A stretch of 64,000 bases of DNA. Source: Methylocapsa sp. S129. GTDB lineage: Bacteria > Pseudomonadota > Alphaproteobacteria > Rhizobiales > Beijerinckiaceae. The stretch covers positions 1 to 64,000 of the forward strand of contig NZ_LMUI01000050.1 of assembly GCF_009765995.1 (NCBI RefSeq), written 5' to 3'. The position numbers and the translations under genes were made by a program. Positions 1-8,789 of this stretch are shown piece by piece; within the stretch, counting starts at the first letter, position 1, and the number at the start of each line of letters is the position of its first letter. The notes below the pieces were generated by a model. That model worked only from the letters and a program-made list of their open reading frames with translations, did no database searches and had not been told where the DNA came from.

Positions 1-79
1 TCGGCAGCTCCTCGAATCAGGCTGCCCCCAACAGGAATCATAACCGATTCATTCGAATCGAGAAGTTTCGAGACGGACA

Positions 80-367
80 CTAAACGACCAAACCTATCAT
101 TTGGGGCAGTTGTTCTCGCGCCATCCGCAAATCGGCAGTGGAGCCGCTATGGCCGACTCGGGCGCGATCCATGATGAGGTAGCGCGTGGCGAGATCGAGC
201 GCGACGTCGATTCGCTGCTCGACCAGAAGGATCGCCAATGAGCCGTCGTCGACCCGCGCGCGCATCGCATGCGCCATTTGCTCGACGACGATGAGAGCGG
301 GGCCCTCCGAAGGTTCGTCCATCAGCAACACGCGGGGGTTCCCCAGCAATGCGCGCCCGCAATCGAC
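80..367 (-). pseudogene. LivF C-terminal remnant (branched-chain amino-acid ABC ATPase)
   Basis: About 90 residues match only the second half of a LivF-type ATPase. The Walker B segment VLLMDEPSEG is followed by a garbled stretch (PALIVVEQM where intact LivF has GLAPLIV), then the H-loop-type LLVEQ and the LivF C-terminal tail. The Walker A motif and LSGGQ signature are absent, and no upstream frame supplies them. The readable frame continues slightly upstream of the first ATG (GRALLGNP). An intact livF lies at 10552, so this is a decayed second copy or the end of a deleted Liv operon, not a working ATPase. Confidence 0.7.
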
Positions 368-706
368 ATAATTGCATCATTCCCAAAATCGTTGAATCCG
401 TCATGCAGTGGGAGCATTGCTCACTGTCATGATAGGACGGCAATAAAAACCCGGGATGGCCCGGAGAGCTGCAACAACGATTGCCAGCATCAAACCCATG
501 CATCGGATTAGGAAGGGTCAGTTTGGATTCGGGAAGCTTGGCGTCCGAGACAAATCGCGTCTGACATTTGGTACGCAGTTCGCGTTGCATAATCTGCGTT
601 AAGTTCCCGAGCGCCTAATTGCGCTGATTTTCAACGCTTGCACCACAGGCCCCGCGGCTACGGCAGCGCCCGAAGATTTAGCCCCGGCACGGTGGGGACG
701 AACGCC
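368..706. other. Intergenic stretch without a recognisable gene
   Basis: This segment lies between the livF remnant and the end of the cyclase gene. Open frames crossing it have no recognisable family signature and shadow neighbouring sequence. I see no strong hairpin followed by a T-run. It probably holds decayed DNA from the deletion that truncated livF. Confidence 0.4.
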
Positions 707-1498
707 TCATACCGATGGGACGATCGCCAGTGCTCGCAACGGACTTCCCGACCCGCGCACGATCTTGAGCGGCGCGGCGATCAGCAGCGCTCCGGTGGGC
801 GGAAGTAGGTCGAGGTTGGTCAGGCATTGAAGGCCATAGCGGCCGGCGCCATGCAGAAACGAATGGGCGGGATAGGGCGGCAAGAAATTATGGGCTTGTC
901 CCGCGTCAGTGCCGATGGTCTCCGCTCCGAAACCGAGGATGCCGCGACGCTCCACCAGAAATCGGATCGCCTCGGCGGACGGCCCTGGCGTGTGGGCGCC
1001 ATCCGCGCGCAGGTTAGCGTAAAGCTCTGGGGAGCGCTTCGACCAATCCGTCCGCATGAGAACCCAGGAGCCGGCGGGAATTGGCCCATTCGCGGCCTCC
1101 CAAGTCTCTATGTCTTCGATCTCGAGCAGAAAGTCCGCATTCACGGCGGCTTGCGCCGAGCCATCAATCACGCAGGCGGGCGCGATGAAATTTTGCGGGT
1201 CGATCGCGTCCACAGTTCCTTTGGCCAGATCGCGTCCGGTCACCCAATGCGCCGGTGCGTCAAAATGCGTGCCGGTATGCTCACCCATGGAAATGTTGTT
1301 CCAATACCAGGCGGGACCGCGATGGTCGTAGCGACTGATCTCCTCGATACGGAACGGCGCGGACGGACCTAGCTCCGGCGGCAAGACAATTGTGGGAAAA
1401 TCGGGGTCCAGGGTCAACGTGAGATCGACGATCCGCAAACGCCGATCAGCGAGCGCAGCGGCAATCGCCGCGATGCCGGGCAAATCGCCGGCGGTCAT
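707..1498 (-). CDS. Cyclase-family metal-dependent hydrolase (kynurenine formamidase-like)
   Basis: A 263-residue protein of the cyclase/kynurenine-formamidase family, metal-dependent enzymes that hydrolyse cyclic or amide bonds. The family motif GTHFDAPAHW is clear, with a further H/D-containing segment (GTDAGQAHNFLPP) near the C-terminus. The start at 1498 is chosen because its ATG overlaps the stop of the upstream gene (ATGA) and GGAG lies just upstream; a longer frame to 1540 lacks such support. It is the last gene of a four-gene operon with acyl-CoA ligase, thiolase-like and DUF35-SDR genes, so the likely job is hydrolytic ring opening or deformylation in that pathway. The substrate is not deducible. 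Confidence 0.85.
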   Translation of the reverse strand: MTAGDLPGIAAIAAALADRRLRIVDLTLTLDPDFPTIVLPPELGPSAPFRIEEISRYDHRGPAWYWNNISMGEHTGTHFDAPAHWVTGRDLAKGTVDAIDPQNFIAPACVIDGSAQAAVNADFLLEIEDIETWEAANGPIPAGSWVLMRTDWSKRSPELYANLRADGAHTPGPSAEAIRFLVERRGILGFGAETIGTDAGQAHNFLPPYPAHSFLHGAGRYGLQCLTNLDLLPPTGALLIAAPLKIVRGSGSPLRALAIVPSV

Positions 1499-2727
1499 CA
1501 CAAGGTCTCCTGATAGGACAGGCGGGGGTCCTCCGCCCATTTGGCGTATATTTCCTTAGCGATCTCGCCGACGACAACCTCCTCGCGGCCCTCCCGCAAA
1601 GCCGCGATCAGCGCGGTCGCCAAAGCCGTCGGCGCAACTTTCGGCGGCCTGATTGTCTGGCGCCACTCGTCGTCGATCGGTCCTGTCAGCACATCGACGA
1701 CCTTCAGTCCGCTTGGCCGCATCTGAGCGCGCAGCCCGTGCGAGAGACTGCGCAGCGCGGCCTGCGACGCGGCGTAGGCGCCATATTCCGGAGCGCCTGA
1801 TAGGCTCCAGGCGGAAATGATGTTGACGAAGGCGGCGGCGGCGCGGCCCGTCTCGGCGGCCCGCCCGCGCATCACCGGACCGAAGGCGGCGGCGAGACGC
1901 ATCGCGCCCAGGCAATGGGTCTCGAAAGTCATGCGCGCCTTCGCCGCGTCCTGTCCGTCAATCAAGCCGCCGGGTCGGAAATAGTCCGAATTGTTGACGA
2001 GGATGTCGACTTTATCGCCGAGGCGACCAGCGAGATCGGCGACGGATTGGGGATTGGTCACGTCCAAGGGCATGATTTCGACGGCGGCTTGGCCGCCCGG
2101 ATTTGCATGCGGTTTCCATGTTTCGGCGACGCCAACGAGGACGCGCGCGGCGCCCGCGTCAAGGAACGCCTGGACTAGACTGGCGGCGGTCGAGGCGCGG
2201 CCGTCGACGATAAGCGCATTGCGGAATTTGGGATCTGCGGTGAAAGCGCGCAATTCCGGATCGTCCTCTTGATGTGGCGTGGGCCGCTCAGGCATCGCGA
2301 ATATCGCGCCACGCCCGGCGGGATCTAGCTTCAAATCCAACGTCACGCGATCGCCGGAGCTGCAATCGCCATGCAGATGCGCGACGATACGCACGCCCGC
2401 GTCGATTTCCACCAAGCCCGTGCGCCATGGCTGGCGGTCGCGGAAGTAGGGCTCGCTGGAGATCCGCGTGACCGTGATCGCATTGACGGTTCCGCCTCGC
2501 GCGACCTCGCGCCATTTGAGCGCGCCAGAGAGGCATCCGCCGCAGAGGTCGCGCGGCGGATATTGCACCGCGCCACAATCTTCACAAATTTGCAAACGGA
2601 AGCGCCCTTCCGCGGCGCCGACCGCGAGCCCTAGCGCGGCGCGGCTGCGCGCCGACGGTAGCGGCGTCGGCGCCCGCGAGGGGACCAGCGGATTCTTTTT
2701 TTCGGGCGGGTCGAGCGGCCGCGTCAT
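1498..2727 (-). CDS. DUF35 zinc-ribbon/OB-fold protein fused to a degenerate SDR domain
   Basis: A 409-residue two-domain protein. Residues about 40-145 are a DUF35 acyl-CoA-associated unit: a zinc ribbon with Cys48, Cys51, Cys62 and Cys65, then an OB-fold. Residues about 168-405 resemble a short-chain dehydrogenase, with the VNNSDYF segment, Ser305 in NIISAWS, and Tyr318. However, the glycine-rich cofactor loop is replaced by VDGRASTAAS (174-183), and the YxxxK lysine is Gln322 (YAASQ). The SDR half may therefore be structural. DUF35 proteins normally pair with thiolase-like enzymes, and such a gene overlaps directly upstream (ATGA). I infer a subunit of a thiolase-like/DUF35 complex. Confidence 0.85.
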   Translation of the reverse strand: MTRPLDPPEKKNPLVPSRAPTPLPSARSRAALGLAVGAAEGRFRLQICEDCGAVQYPPRDLCGGCLSGALKWREVARGGTVNAITVTRISSEPYFRDRQPWRTGLVEIDAGVRIVAHLHGDCSSGDRVTLDLKLDPAGRGAIFAMPERPTPHQEDDPELRAFTADPKFRNALIVDGRASTAASLVQAFLDAGAARVLVGVAETWKPHANPGGQAAVEIMPLDVTNPQSVADLAGRLGDKVDILVNNSDYFRPGGLIDGQDAAKARMTFETHCLGAMRLAAAFGPVMRGRAAETGRAAAAFVNIISAWSLSGAPEYGAYAASQAALRSLSHGLRAQMRPSGLKVVDVLTGPIDDEWRQTIRPPKVAPTALATALIAALREGREEVVVGEIAKEIYAKWAEDPRLSYQETL

Positions 2728-3905
2728 GCCCTAACGCCTTCGATAATGGCGGCGCCCGAGCAGAGCCCCCGATCATAGTTGATCATGCCGAACCCGCTGA
2801 CGACGGCGCGGCGCGCATTCAACACGGCCGCGCCCAGCGTTAGCCCGGTGACCTGCCGCAGAGCTTCGACGATTCCGAGATGGCCGCCGGCGGCGCCGGC
2901 TTGCCCCGTTGAGAGCTGGCCTCCGCTCGTGTTCTGCGGAAACGCGCCACCGACCGTCAGATCGTGTTGGCGCACGAAGGCAGGGCCCTCGCCCTTGGCG
3001 CAGAAGCCCAGATCCTCGAACTGCATCATCACGATGACGGGATAGTCGTCGTAGGTTTCGAGCACGTCGATGTCGTCGGGCTTCAGACTCGCCATCGTCC
3101 ACATTTCATCGACATCGAGCGCCCAACCGCCGCGATATTGAACGATGTCGTCGGCGAAGGCGTTGTGCCGCTCTATGGTTGAGAGCAGACGCGCGTGCGG
3201 CAAGCGTGCAGCGAGCGCGTCTTCCTCGCGCATCACCAGAAACGCTTCGGCGCCGGCGCAGGGCATCACGCAATCAAACAAAGACACGGGATCGGAAATC
3301 GGCCGTCCCGCCATATATTGCTCCAGGGTCAACGGTTTCTTCATCAGCGCATTGGGATTGGATAGCGCGTTAAAACGTTGAGCCACACATATCGCGCCGA
3401 AATCCTCGCGTTTGGCTCCGAACTTGCGCATGTAATGATCGGTGATCAGCGCAAAGCTCGCGTTCGGCCCCCCCGATCCATAGGGATAGCTCGCGTCCTG
3501 CGCGAAACGACTGAACGCCGGCAGCATGTCCTGAAACGACGTCACGCAATTGGCGTCGCCGGCGACCACCGCCACGACCGATGCGTCACCGGACTGGACA
3601 GCGCGCGCCGCGCGCCGCAGTGCGACGATTCCGGACGCCCCGCCCATGGGAATATGATCGAGCCAACGCGGCTTGAGGCCGAAATGTTGCGTGAGCCCGA
3701 CCGCGCTGTCAGGGCCCAAGGTAAAGCTCGAGACGCAGAAGCCATCGATCTCGTCCTTGCCGACGCCCGAGACGCGAATGAGTTCGCGCAGCGCCGTTCC
3801 GATCCACCAAGGCGCGGCGTGCAGCGAATAGCGTTCGTAGGGCACGGTCACGGGCGCGCACAATACGACGCCATCATAGGGCTGGCGCCGCGAATGGACC
3901 GCCAT
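2724..3905 (-). CDS. Thiolase-like protein (SCP2/Ltp2 type), probable DUF35 partner
   Basis: A 393-residue thiolase-superfamily protein of the lipid-transfer (SCP2-thiolase) type. Where true thiolases carry the nucleophilic Cys in a CxSG context, this protein reads MGGASG (87-92), so ordinary thiolysis is unlikely. The C-terminal half keeps the glycine-rich family segments (GGAFPQNTSGG and VVSGFGM). Ltp2-type homologues paired with DUF35 proteins catalyse retro-aldol cleavage of beta-hydroxyacyl-CoA in steroid side-chain degradation. The overlapping DUF35 fusion downstream suggests a similar aldolase complex here, which is inference. Its ATG overlaps the stop of the ligase gene. Confidence 0.85.
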   Translation of the reverse strand: MAVHSRRQPYDGVVLCAPVTVPYERYSLHAAPWWIGTALRELIRVSGVGKDEIDGFCVSSFTLGPDSAVGLTQHFGLKPRWLDHIPMGGASGIVALRRAARAVQSGDASVVAVVAGDANCVTSFQDMLPAFSRFAQDASYPYGSGGPNASFALITDHYMRKFGAKREDFGAICVAQRFNALSNPNALMKKPLTLEQYMAGRPISDPVSLFDCVMPCAGAEAFLVMREEDALAARLPHARLLSTIERHNAFADDIVQYRGGWALDVDEMWTMASLKPDDIDVLETYDDYPVIVMMQFEDLGFCAKGEGPAFVRQHDLTVGGAFPQNTSGGQLSTGQAGAAGGHLGIVEALRQVTGLTLGAAVLNARRAVVSGFGMINYDRGLCSGAAIIEGVRA

Positions 3906-5569
3906 CAGCGCGCGACCTTATAGCCGATCGCGACGCTGTCGAAGGTCGTGGCGGTGACGCCGCGCTCCCTTAGGCGAAATTTCTGCACCTTGCCGCTCTC
4001 CGTGGTCGGCAAGATCTCAACAAAATCGAGAAAGCGCGGCACCGAGAAATAGGGCATGCGCGGCGCACAAAAGTCGAGCAACTCTACTGGCGCGAGGGCG
4101 GCGCCCGGCTGCAAGATCACGGCCGCCATCACCTCGTCCTCGGCGAGCTCAGAGCGCACCGGGAACACCGCGGCGTTGGCGACGGCGGGATGGCCGACAA
4201 TCACCTGCTCGACCTCGTAGGACGAAATGTTCTCTCCCCGCCTGCGAATGGCGTCCTTCATGCGATCGAGAAAGCGAAATCGGCCATCCGCCTCGCGGAT
4301 GACCCGGTCGCCGGTGTGGAACCAGAAGTTCCGCCAGGCCTCGACGGTCTTGTCGGGCATCGCGAAATAGCCGGTGGCGAAGGAGAACGGCTCGTCGGGG
4401 CGCAGGGCCAATTCTCCCGTCTCGCCATCGGGCAACGGATTGTCCTCAGCGTCGAGCACGGCCGCCTCGAACCCGGCGCGCAGCCGGCCCATGGTTCCCG
4501 GCCGCTGATCGCCGGGCATGTCGCCGATGACGAAATTAGTCTCGGTCGAACCATATCCGTCGATGATCGCGATGCCGAAGCGACGCGTAAACGCCGCGTG
4601 ATGCTCCGCGGGAACGCCCGGCGCCAAAGCGACCCGCACGCCGTGGCGGCGCTCGTCGTTGGAGGGTGGACGCGAGAGCAGCATGGGGACCATCGCCCCC
4701 AACAGGAACGTCGCCGTTGCCCGATGTCGATTGAGCGAGGCCAGGAAATCGGAAACCGAAAATCGCTTTTCGACGACCAGCGTCGATCCCGTCAGAACCG
4801 CCTGATAGAACGAGTTGAGCGCGTTGGTGTGGAACAGCGGCAGCGTCGTCAGCAAAATCTCGTCTGTCCCCAGACCCAGCAAAGCGGCCGTATGCGCGGC
4901 CCACCAGAAATACTGCGCTTGCGGGCAACAGACGCCCTTGGAAGGCCCTGTCGTTCCTGAAGTATAGAGAATGGCGACCGTGTCGCCTGGCCGAGAGGGA
5001 TGCGGCTGCGCGGGTTCGCCGGGCTGAGGCAGCGGCGCGGCGACATAGGCGGGTGGAATCTCAAGCGCTGTTTCGCCGACGATCCACAGCCGATCGAGCG
5101 GCGCGCCCGAGCGCTGCGTCGCCAGAACCGCGGCGAGGAATTCCGCGTCGACGACGGCAACGCGCGCGCCGCAATTTTTCAAAATATGCTCGAGTTGCGC
5201 GCCGCGCGAGGCCGTGTTGATGGGCACGGCGATGATCCCGGCCCAAGCGCAGCCAAGATAGGTCCGCATCAGCGCCGAGCCATTGCCGCACAAAATCGCG
5301 ACCCGGTCGCCTGGCTGCAAACCGGCCTGAGTCAGCCGCGCGGCCATCCCCGCCGCAACGTCGCGCGTTTGGCGAAACGTCCAGGCTGCATCGGTGGATC
5401 GGAACAGCCATCTGTCGCCGAAACGCTCCGCTTGGCGGGAGAGCATAACGGGTAGAGTTCGCTCCGCCGGCCCGAAGTCGCTCGCAAAACGCGTGAGCGC
5501 ATCGTCGGCTGAGAGCGACGCGGAGCCGGCCTCGATAGGAGATGAAGTCACGAGCGGCGTCCGTTGCAA
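3905..5569 (-). CDS. AMP-forming acyl-CoA synthetase
   Basis: A 554-residue ANL-superfamily ligase activating a carboxylic acid to its CoA thioester through an acyl-adenylate. Motifs seen: the P-loop YTSGTTGPSKG (about 202-212), GYGSTETN, the WFHTGDR hinge region, RRGENISS, and the C-terminal catalytic lysine region SGKVQK. The annotated start is TTG; a GTG at 5551 is an alternative, and neither has a strong Shine-Dalgarno sequence. It is the first gene of the minus-strand operon and is divergent from the EthD-like gene. Catabolic context and the adjacent Liv-type transporter suggest an imported organic acid as substrate; chain type cannot be read from sequence. Confidence 0.9.
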   Translation of the reverse strand: MQRTPLVTSSPIEAGSASLSADDALTRFASDFGPAERTLPVMLSRQAERFGDRWLFRSTDAAWTFRQTRDVAAGMAARLTQAGLQPGDRVAILCGNGSALMRTYLGCAWAGIIAVPINTASRGAQLEHILKNCGARVAVVDAEFLAAVLATQRSGAPLDRLWIVGETALEIPPAYVAAPLPQPGEPAQPHPSRPGDTVAILYTSGTTGPSKGVCCPQAQYFWWAAHTAALLGLGTDEILLTTLPLFHTNALNSFYQAVLTGSTLVVEKRFSVSDFLASLNRHRATATFLLGAMVPMLLSRPPSNDERRHGVRVALAPGVPAEHHAAFTRRFGIAIIDGYGSTETNFVIGDMPGDQRPGTMGRLRAGFEAAVLDAEDNPLPDGETGELALRPDEPFSFATGYFAMPDKTVEAWRNFWFHTGDRVIREADGRFRFLDRMKDAIRRRGENISSYEVEQVIVGHPAVANAAVFPVRSELAEDEVMAAVILQPGAALAPVELLDFCAPRMPYFSVPRFLDFVEILPTTESGKVQKFRLRERGVTATTFDSVAIGYKVAR

Positions 5570-5651
5570 ATATTATGAGCTTAAAGCATTATGGTCCGAA
5601 TCCAGCGAGGGTCAATACGATCCGGCGGAAACGCGGAGCGGTCAAACGCGC

Positions 5652-6371
5652 ATGATTCCGACGCTGTTTATCGTCTATCGCGACGCCGAAGCTCAACTCT
5701 CCGACGCCGATTTGCAAAGCGTGACCAGCGTCGTTCAGACGTTGTCCGGATTGCAAGACGGCTTGGCGTTCACGCCCCTAGCGACAGGCGCGCAACCCTT
5801 CGCAAGAGATGGTCGCGGTCCGCCCCTGGTTCTGCAACTCGACTTCGCGACGGCGCAAGATCTGGACGCGGCGCTTACGGGCGCGGGCCCTCTCGCACAA
5901 ATCCTTCGCCCCGGCGCGTTGCCCAGCCTCGCCACTGCCGCCGTCGCATGTCAACGCATGATCGGGCGCCGCTTCGCCACGCCCGATCCGACCTTCAGGT
6001 TGGCGCCGAACGCCCTACCCTGCACATTTCTCGTCGACTATCCCGGAACTGCCGACAATCTGGAGGCTTGGCTCGACCATTACGACGCGCACCACCCGCC
6101 GATCATGACGCGATTTCCCAACATCCGCGAGGTGGCGACTTTCCGTCCCGCGCCGGAGACGGGCGCCAATCTGCCGTGCGCGCGAGGGACCTCGATGCAG
6201 CGTAACAAAGTCGTGTTCGATTCATCCGATGCGCTCGTAGCCGCGCTGGCCTCGCCCGTCATGGATGAGATGCGAACGGATTCCTCGGCTTTTCCGCCCT
6301 ACTCACGACGCGCAACTCATTTCGTTATGGCCACGCGGCGGCTGCGGCCCCTCGTCGAGATCGGCGGTTGA
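5652..6371 (+). CDS. EthD-domain-like protein
   Basis: A 239-residue protein with two ferredoxin-like alpha/beta halves. The second half has an EthD-like pattern (a hydrophobic strand, then LDHYDAHHPPIMTRFP). EthD-type domains are small dimeric alpha+beta barrel proteins found beside catabolic oxygenases and CoA pathways; their exact reaction is often unknown. The ATG at 5652 is chosen because the frame extends upstream only into the divergent ligase gene. It lies between the ligase operon and the Liv transporter, so it probably belongs to the same catabolic module. Function is uncertain. Confidence 0.7.
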   Translation: MIPTLFIVYRDAEAQLSDADLQSVTSVVQTLSGLQDGLAFTPLATGAQPFARDGRGPPLVLQLDFATAQDLDAALTGAGPLAQILRPGALPSLATAAVACQRMIGRRFATPDPTFRLAPNALPCTFLVDYPGTADNLEAWLDHYDAHHPPIMTRFPNIREVATFRPAPETGANLPCARGTSMQRNKVVFDSSDALVAALASPVMDEMRTDSSAFPPYSRRATHFVMATRRLRPLVEIGG

Positions 6372-6538
6372 CATGTCGCTCATAGATATTTTAGCTTTCA
6401 AATAATTAGCCGTCTTATAGCGAGGTCCGTGTTGCAGCGCCGTGGTCCCGCAGATGATCGCAAGGCCCGGTCCGGCGCGCAAGCGTCCGCCCTCAACAAC
6501 GCAGCGGCAGCCCAAACGAACACGAAGAGAGAACTCTC

Positions 6539-7702
6539 ATGAGCGGTACGCGCGCACGATGGATAATCAGCCTGTCGGCCGCGCTGATCGCAGCGGCGGT
6601 TACTCCCGCCTCGGCGGAATACAAGGTCGGCTTCATCACTTCGTTGAGTGGTCCGGCGGCGACGATCGGCGTACCCTACGGCCACGGAATCGCGGCGGCC
6701 AAGGAATACAAGGGCGATATCGATGGGGAAGCGATCACGCTGATTCAACTCGACGACGGGTCTGATCCCTCAGCCGCAACGCGCGACACACGCAAGCTCA
6801 TAGAGGAAGACAAAGTCGACATACTGATCGGCACCGCGACGTCCACTTCGTCGATGGCGATGGCCACGGTCGCCAATGAACTGAAAGTGCCGTTCATCGC
6901 GCTCTCGCCAATCAAACCGCCGGCGGCCGAGAATGGAGAGCGCTGGACGCTCGCGGTCACCCAGCCGCCGCCGCTGATGGTCAAGGTCGTCACCGACCGC
7001 ATCACGCAAGATGGGGTGAAGAGGCTCGCCTATATCGGTTATTCCGAGGCGTGGGGGGACTTCGTCTACAACGGCGCGAAGGCGGCGGAGAAAGAAGGCG
7101 GCCTCCAGATCATCACCAACGAGCGATATGCGCGCACCGACACGACGGTTACGGCGCAGATCTTGAAGATCATGGCGACGCAGCCGGAAGCCGTTCTGAT
7201 CGGCGGCTCGGGAACGCAAGGCGCGCTGCCGCTGCTGACGCTGTCTGAACGAGGGTTCAAGGGCAAGATCTATGGCACGCCGGCGATCGTCAACGCCGAT
7301 TTCATCCGCGTCGGCGGCAAGGCGGTCGAGGGGATACTGGCCTCGGGCGGTCCTGTCATCGTCGCGGATCAATTGCCCGATTCGCACTACGCCAAAAAGA
7401 TTTCGCTTGCGTTTCGCGAAGCGCATTTGAAGGCGAATGGCGTTCCGAGCACCGACAGCTTCGCCCCCTACGCCTTTGATGCATGGCTCATATTCGCCGA
7501 CGCCGCCGCGCGCGCCAAAGCGAGGGCCCAGCCGGGCACGCCCGAATTTCACGACGCCTTGCGCAAAGCGCTGTTCTCGGTCAAGGACCTCGCTGGCACG
7601 CAGGGCCTTTATAATTTCACCCCGGATTCAAGTTACGGCGTGGACGAACGTTCGCTCGTGCTGATGCAGTTAGTGGACGGAAAGTGGAAATACGCGCCGT
7701 GA
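6539..7702 (+). CDS. Liv-type ABC transporter substrate-binding protein
   Basis: A 387-residue periplasmic binding protein (Peripla_BP_6 / Leu-Ile-Val type). A signal peptide is visible (positive MSGTRARW, hydrophobic core, ASA cleavage site near residue 22), followed by KVGFITSLSGP, the standard opening of this family. It heads a four-gene plus-strand operon (binding protein, permease, permease-ATPase fusion, ATPase). A purine-rich AGAGAG precedes the ATG. This subfamily often binds aromatic or aliphatic carboxylates rather than amino acids; beside an acyl-CoA ligase operon, that is the likelier ligand class here. Confidence 0.93.
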   Translation: MSGTRARWIISLSAALIAAAVTPASAEYKVGFITSLSGPAATIGVPYGHGIAAAKEYKGDIDGEAITLIQLDDGSDPSAATRDTRKLIEEDKVDILIGTATSTSSMAMATVANELKVPFIALSPIKPPAAENGERWTLAVTQPPPLMVKVVTDRITQDGVKRLAYIGYSEAWGDFVYNGAKAAEKEGGLQIITNERYARTDTTVTAQILKIMATQPEAVLIGGSGTQGALPLLTLSERGFKGKIYGTPAIVNADFIRVGGKAVEGILASGGPVIVADQLPDSHYAKKISLAFREAHLKANGVPSTDSFAPYAFDAWLIFADAAARAKARAQPGTPEFHDALRKALFSVKDLAGTQGLYNFTPDSSYGVDERSLVLMQLVDGKWKYAP

Positions 7703-7745
7703 TGATCGTCGCGGCGGCGCCGGTGGGACGGGAGATATCGGGCCG

Positions 7746-8789
7746 ATGACGCCTGACATCGCGGCGATTCTCGCCGTCGACGGAATCGCCAATGGCGCCA
7801 TTTATGTCCTCGTGGCGATTGGACTGGTGCTTATCTTCACGGTGACGCGCGTCATCTTCGTGCCGTTCGGCGATATTTCGGCATTCGCCGCTTTGACCCT
7901 GGCGGCCATCAATGAGAAACGGCTGCCCGGCACGGCGGGACTTGTTCTCGCGCTGGCAGCCATTGCGACTCTGATGGAACTCGTTTCGTTGGGTCGCCGT
8001 GGACGTTGGCGCGCCGCGCCGCGTGCGATTGGGTTCTATCTTTTGCTGCCCGTATTAGCGGTGGCGAGCGCTCGCATCGGCTTAGCCTACGATCCGCCGA
8101 TGCCAGCGCGCGTCGCCATAGCCTTGCTGCTCGTCCTGCCGATCGCCCCGCTGCTAGACCGCATCGTATTTCGCCCCATCGCCGACGCGACGGTGCTGCT
8201 GCTTTTAATTGTCGCGGTGGCGCTGCATTTCGCGCTGGTAGGCCTGGGCCTGTTGTTCTTTGGCCCCGAAGGCGTTCGCACCGATCCGTTCACCGACGCC
8301 TCGTTTGAGATAGCGGGCCTGTCGGTTTCCGGTCAGACGGCGTTGATCGTCATCGCCGCGATCGTGTTCAGCGCCCTGCTCTATCTGCTGTTCGATTTCA
8401 CTTTGACCGGCAAGGCGCTACACGCGACCGCGGTCAACCGAACGGGCGCGCGCCTGATGGGCATTCGGCCCGAAAGATCGGGCGCGATCGCCTATCTCCT
8501 GGGATCTCTGATGGCCGGCGTCTCCGGCATTCTCATCGCGCCTGTCAATACGATTTTCTATGATTCCGGGTTTCTTATCGGTCTGAAGGCGTTCGTTGGC
8601 GCGATCATCGGCGGATTGATCAGCTATCCCGGCGCGGCGATCGGGGCGGTTTTCGTCGGAATGCTCGAGAGCTTCGCCTCCTTTCAGAGCAGCTCATTCA
8701 AGGACGTCATTGTGTTCGCCCTGCTGATTCCGGTTCTGCTCTGGCGCTCGGTCGCCTCGGTCTCCCAAGAGGAAGACATCGAGGAATGA
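7746..8789 (+). CDS. Liv-type ABC transporter permease (LivH-like)
   Basis: A 347-residue multi-span inner-membrane permease of the LivH family. It carries the N-terminal GIANGAIYVLVAIGL segment, the conserved cytoplasmic loop with AVNRTGARLMGI, and the C-terminal glycine-rich GAIIGGLISYPGA. It is somewhat longer than usual (about 290-310), with an extra hydrophilic/hydrophobic stretch around residues 80-110. Its stop overlaps the start of the next gene (ATGA), indicating translational coupling. Confidence 0.92.
   Translation: MTPDIAAILAVDGIANGAIYVLVAIGLVLIFTVTRVIFVPFGDISAFAALTLAAINEKRLPGTAGLVLALAAIATLMELVSLGRRGRWRAAPRAIGFYLLLPVLAVASARIGLAYDPPMPARVAIALLLVLPIAPLLDRIVFRPIADATVLLLLIVAVALHFALVGLGLLFFGPEGVRTDPFTDASFEIAGLSVSGQTALIVIAAIVFSALLYLLFDFTLTGKALHATAVNRTGARLMGIRPERSGAIAYLLGSLMAGVSGILIAPVNTIFYDSGFLIGLKAFVGAIIGGLISYPGAAIGAVFVGMLESFASFQSSSFKDVIVFALLIPVLLWRSVASVSQEEDIEE

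Noticed and set aside
147-590. Long minus-strand open frame over the livF remnant
   Set aside because: It runs out of frame with the recognisable ATPase residues and has no family motif; a GC-rich shadow frame.
4190-4960. 256-codon plus-strand frame inside the acyl-CoA ligase
   Set aside because: Antisense to clear ligase motifs; Arg/Gly-rich composition typical of shadow frames.
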